From Rheum nobile (Eukaryota; Streptophyta; Magnoliopsida; Caryophyllales; Polygonaceae), in assembly GCA_027886185.1 (NCBI GenBank), contig WOAB01000476.1, positions 4,278,001-4,342,000 on the forward strand: 64,000 nt of DNA, read 5' to 3'. The notes below the pieces were generated by a model. The model was not told the origin of the DNA, searched no databases, and was given only the letters and a program-made list of their open reading frames with translations. A program made the translations under genes and the position numbers. This document shows, piece by piece, positions 21,741 to 32,285 of the stretch. Positions within the stretch are counted from its first letter, which is position 1, and each line of letters starts with the position of its first letter.

Positions 21741-22488
21741 CTACAGCAACTTGGCCCGCCTGAGTTGGCTCTCATCATACTCGTATATGTCGTCCAATGG
21801 CACGGCTCCCGAAAGATCAATACACTCCTGAGCAATCAGGGAGATCATCCCACCCATTCTGATCCTGCCCGCTTTCTTTTTGCGAGCCTTGATGCAGGAG
21901 GTCAGAAACAACTCCACCCAATCTGGGATTATAGTGCTCTCAAGTGTGAGACACCACACCCACTGCCAAGAGAGCTTGTTGACTTCTCCCTGGCCCAGGA
22001 AAGCTAACGCGAACACCTTGTGGGCAAGGCGTAAGCAAGGGTGCGTGAGTCGATAGTTGTACTCGCCCTTCATCTCAAACTCGCACTGAGCAGCAGCGAG
22101 CCAAAACTGATAATGCTGCTGACCCACAGAAGTCTCCCAATCTGCAGTTGGCGGCGCGGTCACCCCAAAAATGTCCCTTAACGCATCCAAAGGGACCCTG
22201 TATTCAACATTCCTATATATGAAGGAAATGTGGGTGACCGCCTACTGCCCATCACGAGACACATGCAAACTGGCAAGGAACTCCCTCGTCAAATGAGCAT
22301 AGGTGGGGGCGCTCTTATCTAGGAAAGTGCCTAGACCCCCATGTTGCAGTAAATGGCGTGTACAATCTGATAGGCCTAACCGAGCCAGCATCGCATGGTT
22401 GTAAAATTTTGTAATGATAACTTCCCGCTCACTGAGTGTATTCAGAATCCCAAGCTAAGTCGGGCTCATCTTCCTCTTTCGGCTCTCC
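21741..22488 (-). pseudogene. Athila post-pol ORF (ATHILA ORF-1 type), N-terminal part
   Basis: An ATG at 22488 gives MESRKRKMSPT and then a stop. Downstream minus-strand text in matching frames continues REVIITKFYNHAMLARLGL and APTYAHLTREFLASLHV, then a clean 150-codon frame at 22190-21741: MDALRDIFGV, then HPCLRLAHKVFALAFLG, then IPDWVELFLTSCIK, then GRIRMGGMISLIAQECIDLS. This matches the plant ATHILA/retrotransposon ORF-1 family, encoded after pol in this lineage; its function is unknown. Stops break the frame. The C-terminal part lies out of order at 29189-29551. Confidence 0.7.
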
Positions 22489-22568
22489 ATAATAATCAGA
22501 ACAAATTGACAAGAAAAAGGATGGGAAACGAACCCTGTGAGACTATGACTACTAGTGTGCAGAACGGA

Positions 22569-22606
22569 ATCCGCGATCGCGGATGATGATGCCGCGGGCG
22601 CGGAAA
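22569..22606. repeat. palindrome cluster 5, upstream of the Athila post-pol ORF
   Basis: Two copies, CCGCGATCGCGG and CCGCGGGCGCGG, about 80 bp upstream of the ORF start (minus strand). Confidence 0.85.
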
Positions 22607-23001
22607 ATCTTCTGCCGTGACAGTTGCAAGGTGGCGGCTTGGTCGCGGATCTGGTTCGTCTTCTTCCCTCGATGTTGGCGGGTGGCGGTTTGACTCGCCG
22701 GAGAGGAGGGCGAGAGAGATCGGCGAAGAGAGTGGGTGCTGAGGGGGGAGAAATTAGGTTTAGGAAATTGGGAAAGGGAAAGATAGGAAAGGGAAAAGAT
22801 AGCAGGTGGGGTAATTTTATTTTTATTTTTTTTATTTTGAAGAACAAAACCTGAAGTGGGTTCCGCGGATGAGGAAGGGAATGCTTCTGACTTCATTATT
22901 TGGTCTCTGAGGCCCCTACCTGCACGTTAGTCTACTAACAAAAATAATACGAAAGAAAAAAACAAGAGAAAGAAAATAAATATAAAAATATTTACTTACT
23001 T

Positions 23002-23015
23002 CGGGTTGCCTCCCG
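23002..23015 (-). other. conserved hairpin after Athila pol
   Basis: The minus strand reads CGGGAGGCAACCCG, a CGGG stem around AGGCAA, shortly after the pol stop. The same 14-mer follows the protease ORF at 26331-26344 and 32225-32238 in the pol-deleted copies. Confidence 0.6.
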
Positions 23016-23055
23016 AGCAGGGCCTTATTTATTGTCGTGACTTGACATGGTCCCT

Positions 23056-25415
23056 TCATTGAGTATCAGCAATTGGTTCCTCAAGAACCGACTCATCTAT
23101 CACCTCGTTGCTAAATCCCTCGTGGTAAGGTTTTAATCTTTGACCATTCACCTTGAACGTATTGTCGTTCTTCTCATCATATATTTCAACTGCTCCATGC
23201 GTAAAAACGTGGGTGACAACGTATGGGCCCAACCATTTAGAGCGGAGTTTCCCTGGTAAAAGCTTCAGGCGAGATTGAAATAGTAGGACTTTGTCTCCAA
23301 CATTAAAGTCCTTTCTCAAAATATTCTTGTCATGCCAAGCTCTTGTCTTTTCCTTGTAGATGACTGCGTTGTCATACGCATCTAGGCGTATTTCCTCCAA
23401 CTCTTGCAGCTGCAACTTGCGAAATTCTCCTACTTCATCAATTTGCAAATTGCACTTCTTCACAGCCCATAATGCCTTGTGCTCAAATTCCACTGGGAGA
23501 TGGCAGGCTTTGCCAAATACCAATCTGTAAGGAGACATCCCAATGGGGGTTTTATAGGCTATACGATAAGCCCACAAAGCGTCATCTAATCTTAGGCTCC
23601 AATCCTTTCTATTTGGAGTGACGGTCTTTTCAAGAATGGTTTTGATTTCTCTGTTTGACACTTCAGCTTGCCCATTGGTCTGCGGGTGGTAAGCGGTGGA
23701 GACTCTCTACGTGACATGATATTTTTTTAATAGTGCGCTCACCGTCTTGTTGCAGAAGTGAGTCCCCCTGTCACTTATCAATGCCCTGGGGATTCCAAAT
23801 CTAGAGAAAATGCGTTCTTTCAGGAAACCTGCCACCACTTTAGCATCATCAGTCCTGGTGGCCTTCGCTTCCACCCACTTGGAAACGTAGTCCACCGCAA
23901 GTAACATATACAGGTTCCCAAAAGAGCTAGGAAAGGGTCCCATAAAGTCAATGCCCCAGACATCAAAAATTTCACAAAAAATTAAATTCGATTGTGGCAT
24001 CTCGTTTCTTCGAGAAATATTCCCGACCCTTTGGCATCGATCACAGGATTTACAAAAGGCATGTGCATCCCGAAAGATGTGTGGCCAGTAGAATCCTGCT
24101 TCTAATACCTTCCTAGCAATTTTATTTGCCCCAAAGTGGCCCCCACATGCATGAGAATGACAAAAGGCTAAGACAGATTGTACCTCATTGTCCGGAATGC
24201 ATCGACGGATTACCTGGTTGACGCAGTGTTTCCAAAGATAGGGGTCATCCCAGACGTAGAATCGAGACTCCCGACGGATTTTATCTTTATGTGCCTTTGC
24301 AAAGTTCGGTGGGAATTCTTCTCGAACGAGGAAGTTCACGAGGTTAGCGTACCACGGCTTGAGTGTGCGGATCCCGAGGAGTAATTCTTCAGAACGCAGC
24401 TCTAATGATGACTGAGACCCGCGATCGCGGGAAATCTTCGAAGGAACTTACGAGAGCAACGGACGCGTCAGGTGATTTTCCGCGGTCGCGGAAAATGTTT
24501 TTCATATGGGGTTGTTCGAGGCGTGTCAGGGAATTTTCCGCGATCGCGGTTTTCATTCCGCGATCGTGGCAAATTCACTGTTGTAATCCCCCACAGTGTT
24601 TCGTCGGGAAAATCTCCCTGAATTTGCGCCTCCTTCTTCGATTTATCCTCGTCATGTACGAGCCTGCTCAAGTGATCAGCTACCAAGTTCTCGGCTCCCT
24701 TTTTATCTCGGATCTCCACATCAAACTCACTCAAAAGCAGTGTCCATCGAATCAATCTTGGTTTTGCCTCTTTCTTCGTCAATAGATACCGAAGAGCTGC
24801 ATGATCTGTGTAGATGATCACCTTGGTACCCAACAAATATTGTCTGAATTTCTCCAGGGCAAACACGACAGGTAAGAATTCTTTCTCCATGGTGGAGTAG
24901 TTCCGTTGCGCTCCATTCAGAGTCATAGAAGCATAGTGAATCACATGAGACGCTCGTGCTTCTTTTTGCCCAAGGACCGCACCTACAGCATAATCACTAG
25001 CATCGCACATAATCTCGAAGGGCCGAGACCAATCTGGTGCTTGAATAATCGGTGCACTAGTGAGGCGAGCTTTCAAATCATCAAATGCCTTTTTGCACTC
25101 ATCGCTAAGCTCAAAATTCACTTCCTTCTTCAGTAGCTCGCATAGAGGTGATGAGATCTTTGAAAAGTCTTTAATAAACCGGCGGTAGAAACCTGCATAG
25201 CCTAAGAAAGAACGCACTTCACGCACATTAGTAGGATAAGGCAGAGACTGAATTACATCAATCTTTGCCTTATCGACCTCAATACCTCTAGCAGACACTA
25301 TATGACCTAACACAATGCCTTGCTCAACCATAAAATGACACTTTTCAGAATTAAGGACCAAGTTGGTGTCTACACATCTTTGAAGCACAAGTGATAAGTG
25401 GTCTAAGCAAGACAA
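23056..25415 (-). pseudogene. Athila-like pol: RT (C-terminal part), RNase H, integrase
   Basis: The frame opens at 25415 just after where the catalytic YxDD would be (SCLDHLSLVLQRC, then GIVLGHIVSARGIEVDKAKI, then VRSFLGYAGFYRRFI). RNase H follows (MCDASDYAVGAVLGQ, then YTDHAALRYLL, then VADHLSRL). The RNase H-integrase linker at 24417-24572 contains four of the palindromes, read as LPRSRNENRDRG and HFPRPRK. Integrase has the HHCC finger (FCHSHACGGHFG, then CKSCDRCQ) and D,D,E in GIDFMGPFP, SDRGTHFCN and GQAEVSNREIK. Stops lie at about 24468 and 23707. The end RLKLLPGKLRSKWLGPYVV and FKVNGQRLKPYH is typical of Athila-clade pol. The N-terminal RT, protease and gag are missing; an inverted fragment takes their place. 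Confidence 0.85.
24417..24572. repeat. palindrome cluster 6, inside Athila pol linker
   Basis: Four copies: CCGCGATCGCGG, CCGCGGTCGCGG, CCGCGATCGCGG and CCGCGATCGTGG. They lie between the RNase H and integrase coding regions. Confidence 0.88.
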
Positions 25416-25436
25416 CTAAGGAGTGGTATACAGTTG

Positions 25437-26284
25437 GGAAGCACACCCTTGACAGAGGAGGGTGATCATGAGAAAGATAATATGGCTGGAAACAGAGCTA
25501 CGGTAGAAAAATACGCCACAGAAGACATTCTGCGACCACACCAGGAAATCTGCGACCGCGGACCAGTCCCAGAAGGCGGTGATTTTTCCGAAGAAATTCC
25601 GCGACCGTGGAATAATTTACGCAACCGCGGAAAAAGGCCAACAGACGAGCATCAGGTCGAGAGATTTCCACGACCGCGGAATGAAATCCGCGACCGCGGA
25701 ATGAAATCCGCGACCGCGGATTGTCCCCCGACGTCTCCGAAGACCCAAACGCAGTTCCGCGACCGCGAGAGCCACTCCGCGACCGCGGATCTTCTGTACA
25801 TGTCGTGGATAACTATGTTCGGCCTAATTTTCCACCGCTCGGCTCGACGAAGCCACCCGCACCCTTTCCCGAGGCTCTGAAGGACACTAGAAAGGTGGAG
25901 AACGACAAGGATCTATTTGACACCTTCAATAACTACGAGGCAAACATTTCTTTGTTCAAACTGGCAAACAGCATCCCTCGCTGCGCAGAATTTTTAAAGG
26001 CGTTGGGAAAAATCAAGAAGAGACCAAAGGAGAAGCACAAGAAGGAGGCCTTGATTCAAGTGGCGGATTTCTACATGCTGGATACGGGGCAGGACAAACA
26101 TGCAACCCATGAGATGTTGGGTAGGCCATTTTTGAAGATGGCTAGTGCAATCATTGATGTGAACAGCGGTCTACCAACCATGAAGTGCAGGAGAATGAGG
26201 ATCAAGCTCAACGTAGAGAACACAAAGAGGCATCCCCCTGATATAGACCCCAAGAGTTTAGTTGTTGTACGCAACCCAAGTTGA
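25437..26284 (+). pseudogene. Athila-like gag-linker and protease remnant (inverted fragment)
   Basis: Two overlapping frames (25434-25880 and 25721-26284) together give TPLTEEGDHEKDN, then a Pro/Arg/Asp-rich linker built largely from the palindrome (FPRPRNEIRDRGMKSATADC), then AFPEALKDTRK, then CAEFLKALGKIKKRPKEKHK, then MLGRPFLKMASAIIDVNSG. The last motif matches the LGRPFL-x-TA segment of Athila/Tat retropepsins. A frameshift lies between the linker and the protease part. The catalytic DSG was not found. The homologue at 32286-33246 has the same layout. Confidence 0.7.
25529..25790. repeat. palindrome cluster 7, coding linker of the inverted fragment
   Basis: The densest cluster, with nine copies or part copies: tgcgaccaca, tgcgaccgcgg, CCGCGACCGTGG, cgcaaccgcgg, CCACGACCGCGG, then CCGCGACCGCGG twice at a 19-bp spacing, CCGCGACCGCGA and CCGCGACCGCGG. 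They are read as PRPR, RDRG and SATAD in the three frames. Confidence 0.9.
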
Positions 26285-27064
26285 GTGGGAGAGCACTATG
26301 TCGAGCCACGACAATAACTAAGGCGCTGTCCGGGAGGCAACCCGAGGTATGTATTTCTTTTTGTCTTTTCATTCCACATCTTTAGGTTTCATTGTTTTAT
26401 TTTGCCTAGTCTCGTTTTGCGTTGTTTTTGTTTTTGCATTTGTACTAACCTGCAGGAAGGAGGCCCGAACCACAATTGAAGACGGTGTGAATCACCAATG
26501 TAAGTCCTATTTCTCCCGGCACTTGAAGGAAAAAAAAACCAAAAAAAAAAACGAAAAAAAAAAGTTCTATCGAAGGCCAGATGTCCGAGTTCCCATGGAG
26601 AGACGGTGCGCATCATGTTGCCAAGGAAGAGACATTAGCCCCACATATTTATTTGGCAATGATGATGGCCCTACAATCGACAGCTGAGGAGGAGGAACAC
26701 TAGGGCCCACAACACGATTACATCTGGCCCATTTTTTGTGTTCATTGAAGGCTGTGCGCAGCCCCGAATTCTTTGATATGCCACTATATTTTTCAGTGGA
26801 TTCCTTTTGGTTGCACGGTGGAGTTTGAGTTTGAAGATGCCCGCGTAACACCCGAGACATGAGCTTTATTGAGTTACCGCCAGCAACAACTTCAGTGTCC
26901 AAGCCAACTCAACGACGGTTGTGAGTTTTTTTTTTCCCTTCCCTGTGCTTCATTCTTTTTTGTCTTTCATTACATTGAGGACAATGCAATGTTTAAGCAT
27001 GGGGGAGTATTCTATACTTGCTATGTCGTTGAGGAGAAAAGAAAAAGAAAAAAGCCAACAAATT

Positions 27065-28398
27065 TGATGAGGCTAAAGTCGTGATGCCTATCAAAGAATC
27101 CCTAAAAACCTAACTAAGTATAGCAGGCAAGTAAGGGTCGAATCCCAAGGGAATCAAAGGATCTATCTCTAAATATGCAAGCAAGTTGTCAACTAAGAAC
27201 AAAGGGGGTTTTTGATGTTTAAGTTCTAAACTAATGAATGAAAACAAGCAATGATTAAAGTGAATGTAAATATGAATGGTGAGGGTATTCCACCTAACAA
27301 ATATCCACACTTCAGTATGATAGGTTGATCCTAGGTCTCTCATGTTCAATCAATCCAATGGTTGTTCCTGTCCCTATTCTGAAATAGTCAATAGTCCAAC
27401 CAGTCCTAATAACCCTAACTATCAAACAATCCCTATCAACCTTCAGGATCTAATCCAACAGCAGCAATAAGCATAGGAATTAATCAGGACACATGCAACA
27501 CCACAACCCGCAACACTTAACATGCAATTGACTCTCTTCACAATAAACATTCACAACCCGTTCATGCAAATTGTGTTTGCTACTCTAGATAAGGAATTTC
27601 AACCCGAAATAACCAAACCCTAGCAATAGAATATTACAAATAGCAACTCGTTGCGTCCAACAAGCAAAATCAATAATAATCAATATGAATGAGCACAAAG
27701 AGAATCAAAAGAATCCAAAGGAAATAGAACAAGATTTATAACCTCACAACCAAATCAAACTGAAGGCTTCAATCGTCATGCAGAATAATGGAAATTAGTT
27801 CCTTCTCATGGTTTGTGAGCAAGAACTAGGGGAAAAAAAAACGTAAAACTAAAACTCAATAATCAATGAGTTCTCAAAAAACTAGGTATAACCCTTAGCT
27901 AAACCTAAAATCATAGGATAACAAACAATATCCTTCCATAAAGAAATAAAATGAAATAAAAATAAACAACTGAAAAGGAAATTAACGTAAAAGTTCAGAA
28001 AGAACAACTTGTTCGCTGGCGTGCACTTCCGCGGTCGCGGAAATATCAATTGTGCTCTCGAACAGCCTCGACGAAGGGATTTGCCGCGGTCGTGGAACAT
28101 TTTCCGCGGTCGCGGAAAATGAAAACTCTGGCACCGTCTCTTCGACTTTGCCGCGGTCGTCGTCTGCGAGCTGCTCCTTGTTTGCTCCATATGGCTTCTT
28201 TTCTTCCTTCTTCCTTCGGTCTTCACTTGTGGTCTCCTCTTCCATCTTACATAAATCTTCGTTTACGTACTTGAGACCACCAATTCGCCATATCTTCAAT
28301 TCACTCCAATCTCATAACATATCCTCTAAAACAATCCAAATGGTACCCAAAATAACGATAACAATCCCTAGTTACGCACTACAAAGTAGAGCGTATCA
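27065..28398 (-). repeat. single LTR of the permuted Athila-like element
   Basis: A 1.33-kb LTR from TGATGAGGCTAAAGTCG to AGAGCGTATCA. It aligns throughout with the LTRs at 29552-30922 and 33722-35083 (shared GGGTCGAATCCCA, CCCTAGCAATAGA, CACTACAAAGTAGAGC and others) but is much more diverged from them than they are from each other. A polypurine tract on its right marks the 3' LTR side; no primer-binding site is seen on its left. Confidence 0.8.
28027..28162. repeat. palindrome cluster 8, Athila LTR
   Basis: CCGCGGTCGCGG at 28029, CCGCGGTCGTGG at 28084, CCGCGGTCGCGG at 28104 and a truncated CCGCGGTCGTCG at 28151. Confidence 0.88.
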
Positions 28399-29188
28399 AA
28401 TTCCCACATGCTTAGACCTTGCTCGTCCTCGAGTAAGCTAAAAGAAACCTACTCCTCTAAATGAAATACCCAAGGCCTCAGGAAGCACAGCAAAACTCTC
28501 TCAACTAAGAATTGTACCTAAAAAATAAACTACCAGGTACCAACACAATAAGCACAACATACAATCAAGCTTTAAGGGAAGCAGGGAACTTCCCCCAAGC
28601 TTATCCCGGACACCATAATAGAGTAATGTAATCATCTAGTCCTAGCTCCATCTAACTCCTTATCACTCCAGAGTGACCTACCCGAATCCTCCTTATTACT
28701 TCAACACTTATGTCACCACGCCATGAACAATGAGAATTCCTAAAAATCACTCTTCTTGTTTTCGCTCATTTTGCCAAGGCGCCCTTTCGGGTTTTCACTA
28801 AGCCACTCATTTCATTTTTCTGTAGATGGGCTCACAAAAACTCACATCACTCTTTAGCCTATTATTACCCCAGCCTAATGTTGGTCCAGGCTACCTGCTT
28901 CTTACCTAAGTCGCCCTTTCGGGTTTTCAACTTATCCCAGGATTTCCATTGTATGTCTTTTTTGTATTTTTGTGACTTTTTTCATTTTTTTTTTCATTTT
29001 TTTAATTTGAAATATAACAAGTAAAACAACAAGCTGAAACAGAACAACTACTAAATTGAAATTGCAATACAAAAGAAATATGTACAAGGATAAGTAGCAA
29101 GTCTAATGCCCTCCCCCATGCTTGAAGATCGCATTGTCCTCAATGTGATAGAAGACAAAGTAAAATACAGGGGAAACGAAAAAAAGAC
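28399..29188 (-). other. Athila 3' untranslated region with polypurine tract
   Basis: A non-coding stretch of about 790 bp. The minus strand beside the LTR reads GCATGTGGGAATT, a polypurine-tract-like run; a second purine run (CATGGGGGAGGG) lies near 29107. The same layout, with the shared phrase CTTGCTCGTCCTCGAGTAAG, is found next to the LTR at 29552-30922. Confidence 0.6.
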
Positions 29189-29551
29189 TCACTGAGGTGG
29201 TGGATAGGGGAAGCGGCCAAAGAACTCCTCCTGCTGCCGCTGCATCTCGAGCACCTGCTCCTGAAGGGAGTTCACATCCCTCCCGACGCCACCAATAGAA
29301 GACGCCATCTCCTGGTTGTGCGCATAGAGCTCATCCTGTCTAATGGAGAAGTGGCGCATCTGAAGGAGCATCTCATCTTGCCACGACCTAGAGTAGGACA
29401 GGGCAGCTCCCCCACTGGACGTACCAGCCTCAAAATGCTGGTCTGTAGCAACCTCAGGTGCCTCTATCTGCATCAGTCCTGCCCCAGCCTGGGGTTCCTC
29501 CTCATCATCGGCTGGCAACGGAAAATCAGCAGCGCTAGGCCCGAAGGGCAT
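29189..29551 (-). pseudogene. Athila post-pol ORF, C-terminal part (displaced)
   Basis: A clean minus-strand frame: MPFGPSAADFPLPADDEEEP, then YSRSWQDEMLLQMRHFSIRQ, then DVNSLQEQVLEMQRQQEEFF, ending FPYPPPQ-stop at 29189. The second half looks like a coiled coil. The first residues MPFGPSA are encoded by the 19-bp repeat, and the same codons end the N-terminal part at 21656-21674. I take it as the missing C-terminus of that ORF, displaced by the permutation. Confidence 0.6.
29533..29551. repeat. 19-bp terminal direct repeat, right copy
   Basis: Identical to 21656-21674. It ends directly at the first base of the LTR at 29552. Confidence 0.85.
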
Positions 29552-30922
29552 TGAGAGCAGGTTTTAGTCGTATCACCTGATCAAAATAATCCTAAACAAA
29601 CCTAAACAAGTAGCAAAGGCAAGCAAGGGTCGAATCCCACAGGGAGGAAGTAATCTTTCAGAGTGCAAAGTCATATGTCAAAGGTAACAAAGGGGAGAAT
29701 TGGTTGATTGTTGTGAAACAAGTAAACAAAGCAAAGTAAACAAAACAAAAGGTTGAAATCAATTGGGGAAAACACTTAGCCAAACAAATATCCACCATTC
29801 ATATGATTGATTGGTCCTAGGTTATCTCTATTCCTTCCTTTGATTATTCTTGTCCCTATTCTGAATTAGTTACCAGTCCAGGCAACCCTAACTATTAAAC
29901 AATCTCTACCAACCTTCAAGATTTAATTCAATAGCAGCAAGAAGCATATGAATTAACCAGGATACATGCAATACCACGACCCGCAGTATTTAACATATAA
30001 TCAAATCTCTTTCATAATAAACTAGTCCTACCAGTCCTAGAATATCATAGATGCTACAACAGATAAGGAATCTCAACCCAAAATATCCAAACCCTAGCAA
30101 TAGACAATTACTAATATCAACTAGTTGGCCAAACCAGTCAAATCAATAAGAATCAATAAGAATATGCTCAAGAGAAAAGATATAATCCAAAGGAATAGGA
30201 AATAGATTATAACCTCACAATCATGAATCAAATGAAGGCTTCAATTGGCGGACTAAGCAAAGGGTGCTTAGTTCTTCATAATTCAAAGGAAAACAATGTT
30301 GAATGGAAAAACTAAATTGTAACGTGATGAATTCTCTAGATGATGAATGGAGGCTATTGGAACTAGGTTTAAATAATAAAACCTAAAACCAAAGATCACA
30401 AACATAATCTAAAAGGAAACAAAATAACCTAAATGGAATAAAGAAATAAAATAAATAGGGAATAAAATAAAATAGAAAACTTCGGGCGAAAACCACGCGG
30501 GGCCGCTGTCGTGTCATTCCGCGATCACGGAAAGAATTCTGCGGTCACGGAAATTAAAACTTTGCTCTCGACCTTCTTCGCTGGGGGATTTTCCGTGGTC
30601 GCGGCAGCAAATCCGCGGTCGCGGAAAATGATGTTTCACGCTCCGCTGCATTGACTTTTCCGCGATCAAGTTGTGCACTCGCATGCGGTTGCGGCAGCTC
30701 CCTTTGCTCTCATTTGTGTGTCTTCTTCTTCATCTTCCTTGGTCTCTTCACGTGGTCTACTCCTCGTCTTCAATAAATCTTCGTTTAAGCTTCTCCAGAC
30801 CACTGAATCCACACTTCTACTTCTCAATTCCATACTCCACAGTTGTGCTCTAAACCCATACAAATGGCACCCAAAACACCGGTAGCAACTCCTAGATAAG
30901 CACTACAAAGTAGAGCTGATCA
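29552..30922 (-). repeat. 3' LTR of the non-autonomous Athila-like element
   Basis: 1371 bp, from TGAGAGCAGG to GAGCTGATCA. Relative to the other LTR it has a 13-bp extra stretch (around AATTCTCTAG at 30330). Confidence 0.88.
30518..30670. repeat. palindrome cluster 9, Athila-like LTR
   Basis: CCGCGATCACGG, TGCGGTCACGG, CCGTGGTCGCGG, CCGCGGTCGCGG and a half copy CCGCGATCAAG. The pairs and spacing match cluster 11 in the sister LTR. Confidence 0.88.
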
Positions 30923-32224
30923 AACTCCCCCATGCTTAAACCTTGCTCGTCCTCGAGTAAGCTAAAATAAACCTACTCTTCCAATCCAATCCCCGAGGTC
31001 TCAGGAAGCATAGAAAAATCATCTCCTCTAAGAATTGTACCTAACAATAAAACTCCAAGGTACCAACACAATAAGCTCAACATAACACACACAACACCAC
31101 ACAAAAACCAAGCTTAAACGAAGGCATAGTACTTCCCCTAAGCTTATCCCAAACACCATAGAGTGAATAAAAATCTAATCCTAGTCTCCCATCTATCTTC
31201 TTTTTCCTCCCAGAGTGACCTACCCGAATCCTCCTTATATCACCTCTTCTTATGTCACCACGCCAGGAAAAATGAGGAATCCTAAAAATCACTCTTCTTC
31301 TTTTCACTCATTTTGCCAAGGCGCCCTTTCGGGTTTTCACCAAGCCACTCATTTCATTTTTCAATTGATGGGCTCATAATATATCTCACATCACTCTTGA
31401 CCAATTATTACCCCAGTCTAGTGCTGGCCCAAGCCACCTGCTTATTACCTAAGCCGCCCTTTTGGGTTTTCGACTTATCCCAGGATTTCTATTTTTGCCT
31501 TTTTTCAAATTTTGGCTTTTTTCTTTTTCTTCTCTCCTCAACGACATAGCAAGTATAAAACTCTCCCCCATGCTTAAACATTGCATTGTCCTCAATGTAA
31601 TGAAAGACAAAAAAGAATAAAGCACAGGGAAGGGAAAGAAATAACTCACAAACGTCGTTGAGTTGGCTTGGACACTGAAGTTGTTGTAGGCGGTAACTCA
31701 ATAAAGCTCATGTCTCTGGTGTTGCGTCGGTCTTCAAACATAAACTCTACCGTGCAACAAAAGGGAACCATTGTGGTGAGTAGTGGAATATCAAAGATGT
31801 CGGGGCTGCACGGCCTTCTACGAACACATGGTGGAGCCCAGATGTAATCCTGGTGGGGGCTCTAGTGTTCCTCCTCCTCAGCTGTCAATTGTAGGGCCAT
31901 CATTGTTGCCAAATAAATATATGGGGCTAATGTCTCCTCCTTGACAACATGATGCGCACCTCCTCTCTTGTAAAATTTGGACAGTTGGCCTTCGGTAGAA
32001 CTTTTTTATTTTATTTTTTTATTTATTTTTTTTCGAATTTTTTTTTGATGCAGGGGAATAGGAGGACTTACATTGGTGTAGTTAACACTGTATTCAATAT
32101 GATTCGGGCCTCCTCCATGCAGGTTAGTTTGAAGCGAAAAAAAACAAAAGCAAAAATACAAATAATACTAACATAAATGCAAATAAAAACTAGAATGAAA
32201 AGACAAGGAAAGAAATACATACCT

Positions 32225-32238
32225 CGGGTTGCCTCCCG
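32225..32238 (-). other. conserved Athila hairpin, non-autonomous copy
   Basis: Minus strand CGGGAGGCAACCCG, placed after the protease remnant where the autonomous copy has it after pol. Confidence 0.6.
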
Positions 32239-32285
32239 GACAGCGCCTTAGTTATTGTTGTGGCTCGACATACTGCTCTTCCACA

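Larger units (their letters stand above)
25437..27055 (+). mobile_element. inverted fragment of a pol-deleted Athila-like element
   Basis: This plus-strand block matches the minus-strand block at about 31500-33240 along its whole length, so the two form a 1.6-kb inverted repeat. The shared order is gag-linker, protease-like region, stop, hairpin CGGGAGGCAACCCG, a poly(A)-rich stretch, the CTACAATCGACAGCTGAGG region, GAGACATGAGCTTTATTGAG, and CATGGGGGAG. Both lack RT and integrase. At its left it joins pol just after the RT active-site region; at its right it runs to within a few bases of the LTR at 27065. Confidence 0.75.
21656..29551 (-). mobile_element. Athila-like retrotransposon, circularly permuted with one LTR
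   Basis: Left to right the segment holds the N-terminal part of the post-pol ORF (21741-22488), pol (23056-25415), an inverted fragment (25437-27055), one LTR (27065-28398), the 3' untranslated region with a polypurine tract, and the C-terminal part of the same post-pol ORF (29189-29551). All but the inverted fragment are on the minus strand. In a linear element the two ORF halves would be joined and LTRs would lie at both ends. Here the ends are inside the ORF and overlap by an exact 19-bp repeat (CGCTAGGCCCGAAGGGCAT), and a single LTR lies in the middle. This is the order expected for a one-LTR circle opened inside the ORF. The Athila assignment rests on the pol motifs and the ATHILA-type ORF. 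Confidence 0.65.

Noticed and set aside
22455..22896. Overlapping frames of 114-130 codons on the minus strand
   Set aside because: Low-complexity sequence around palindrome cluster 5, no domain, and in the leader of the Athila post-pol ORF.
25529..25790. CRISPR-like array suggested by regularly repeated CGCGACCGCGG units
   Set aside because: Spacing is irregular (about 19 to 60 bp), the units vary, they are palindromes inside a retrotransposon reading frame, and the genome is plant nuclear.
21656..29551. 19-bp repeat taken as a target-site duplication
   Set aside because: LTR retrotransposons make 4-6-bp duplications, and the repeat is part of the element's own ORF. A permutation or end overlap fits better.
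29318..29554. 78-codon plus-strand frame
   Set aside because: It is the complement of the Athila ORF C-terminus on the minus strand, which has the better protein composition.
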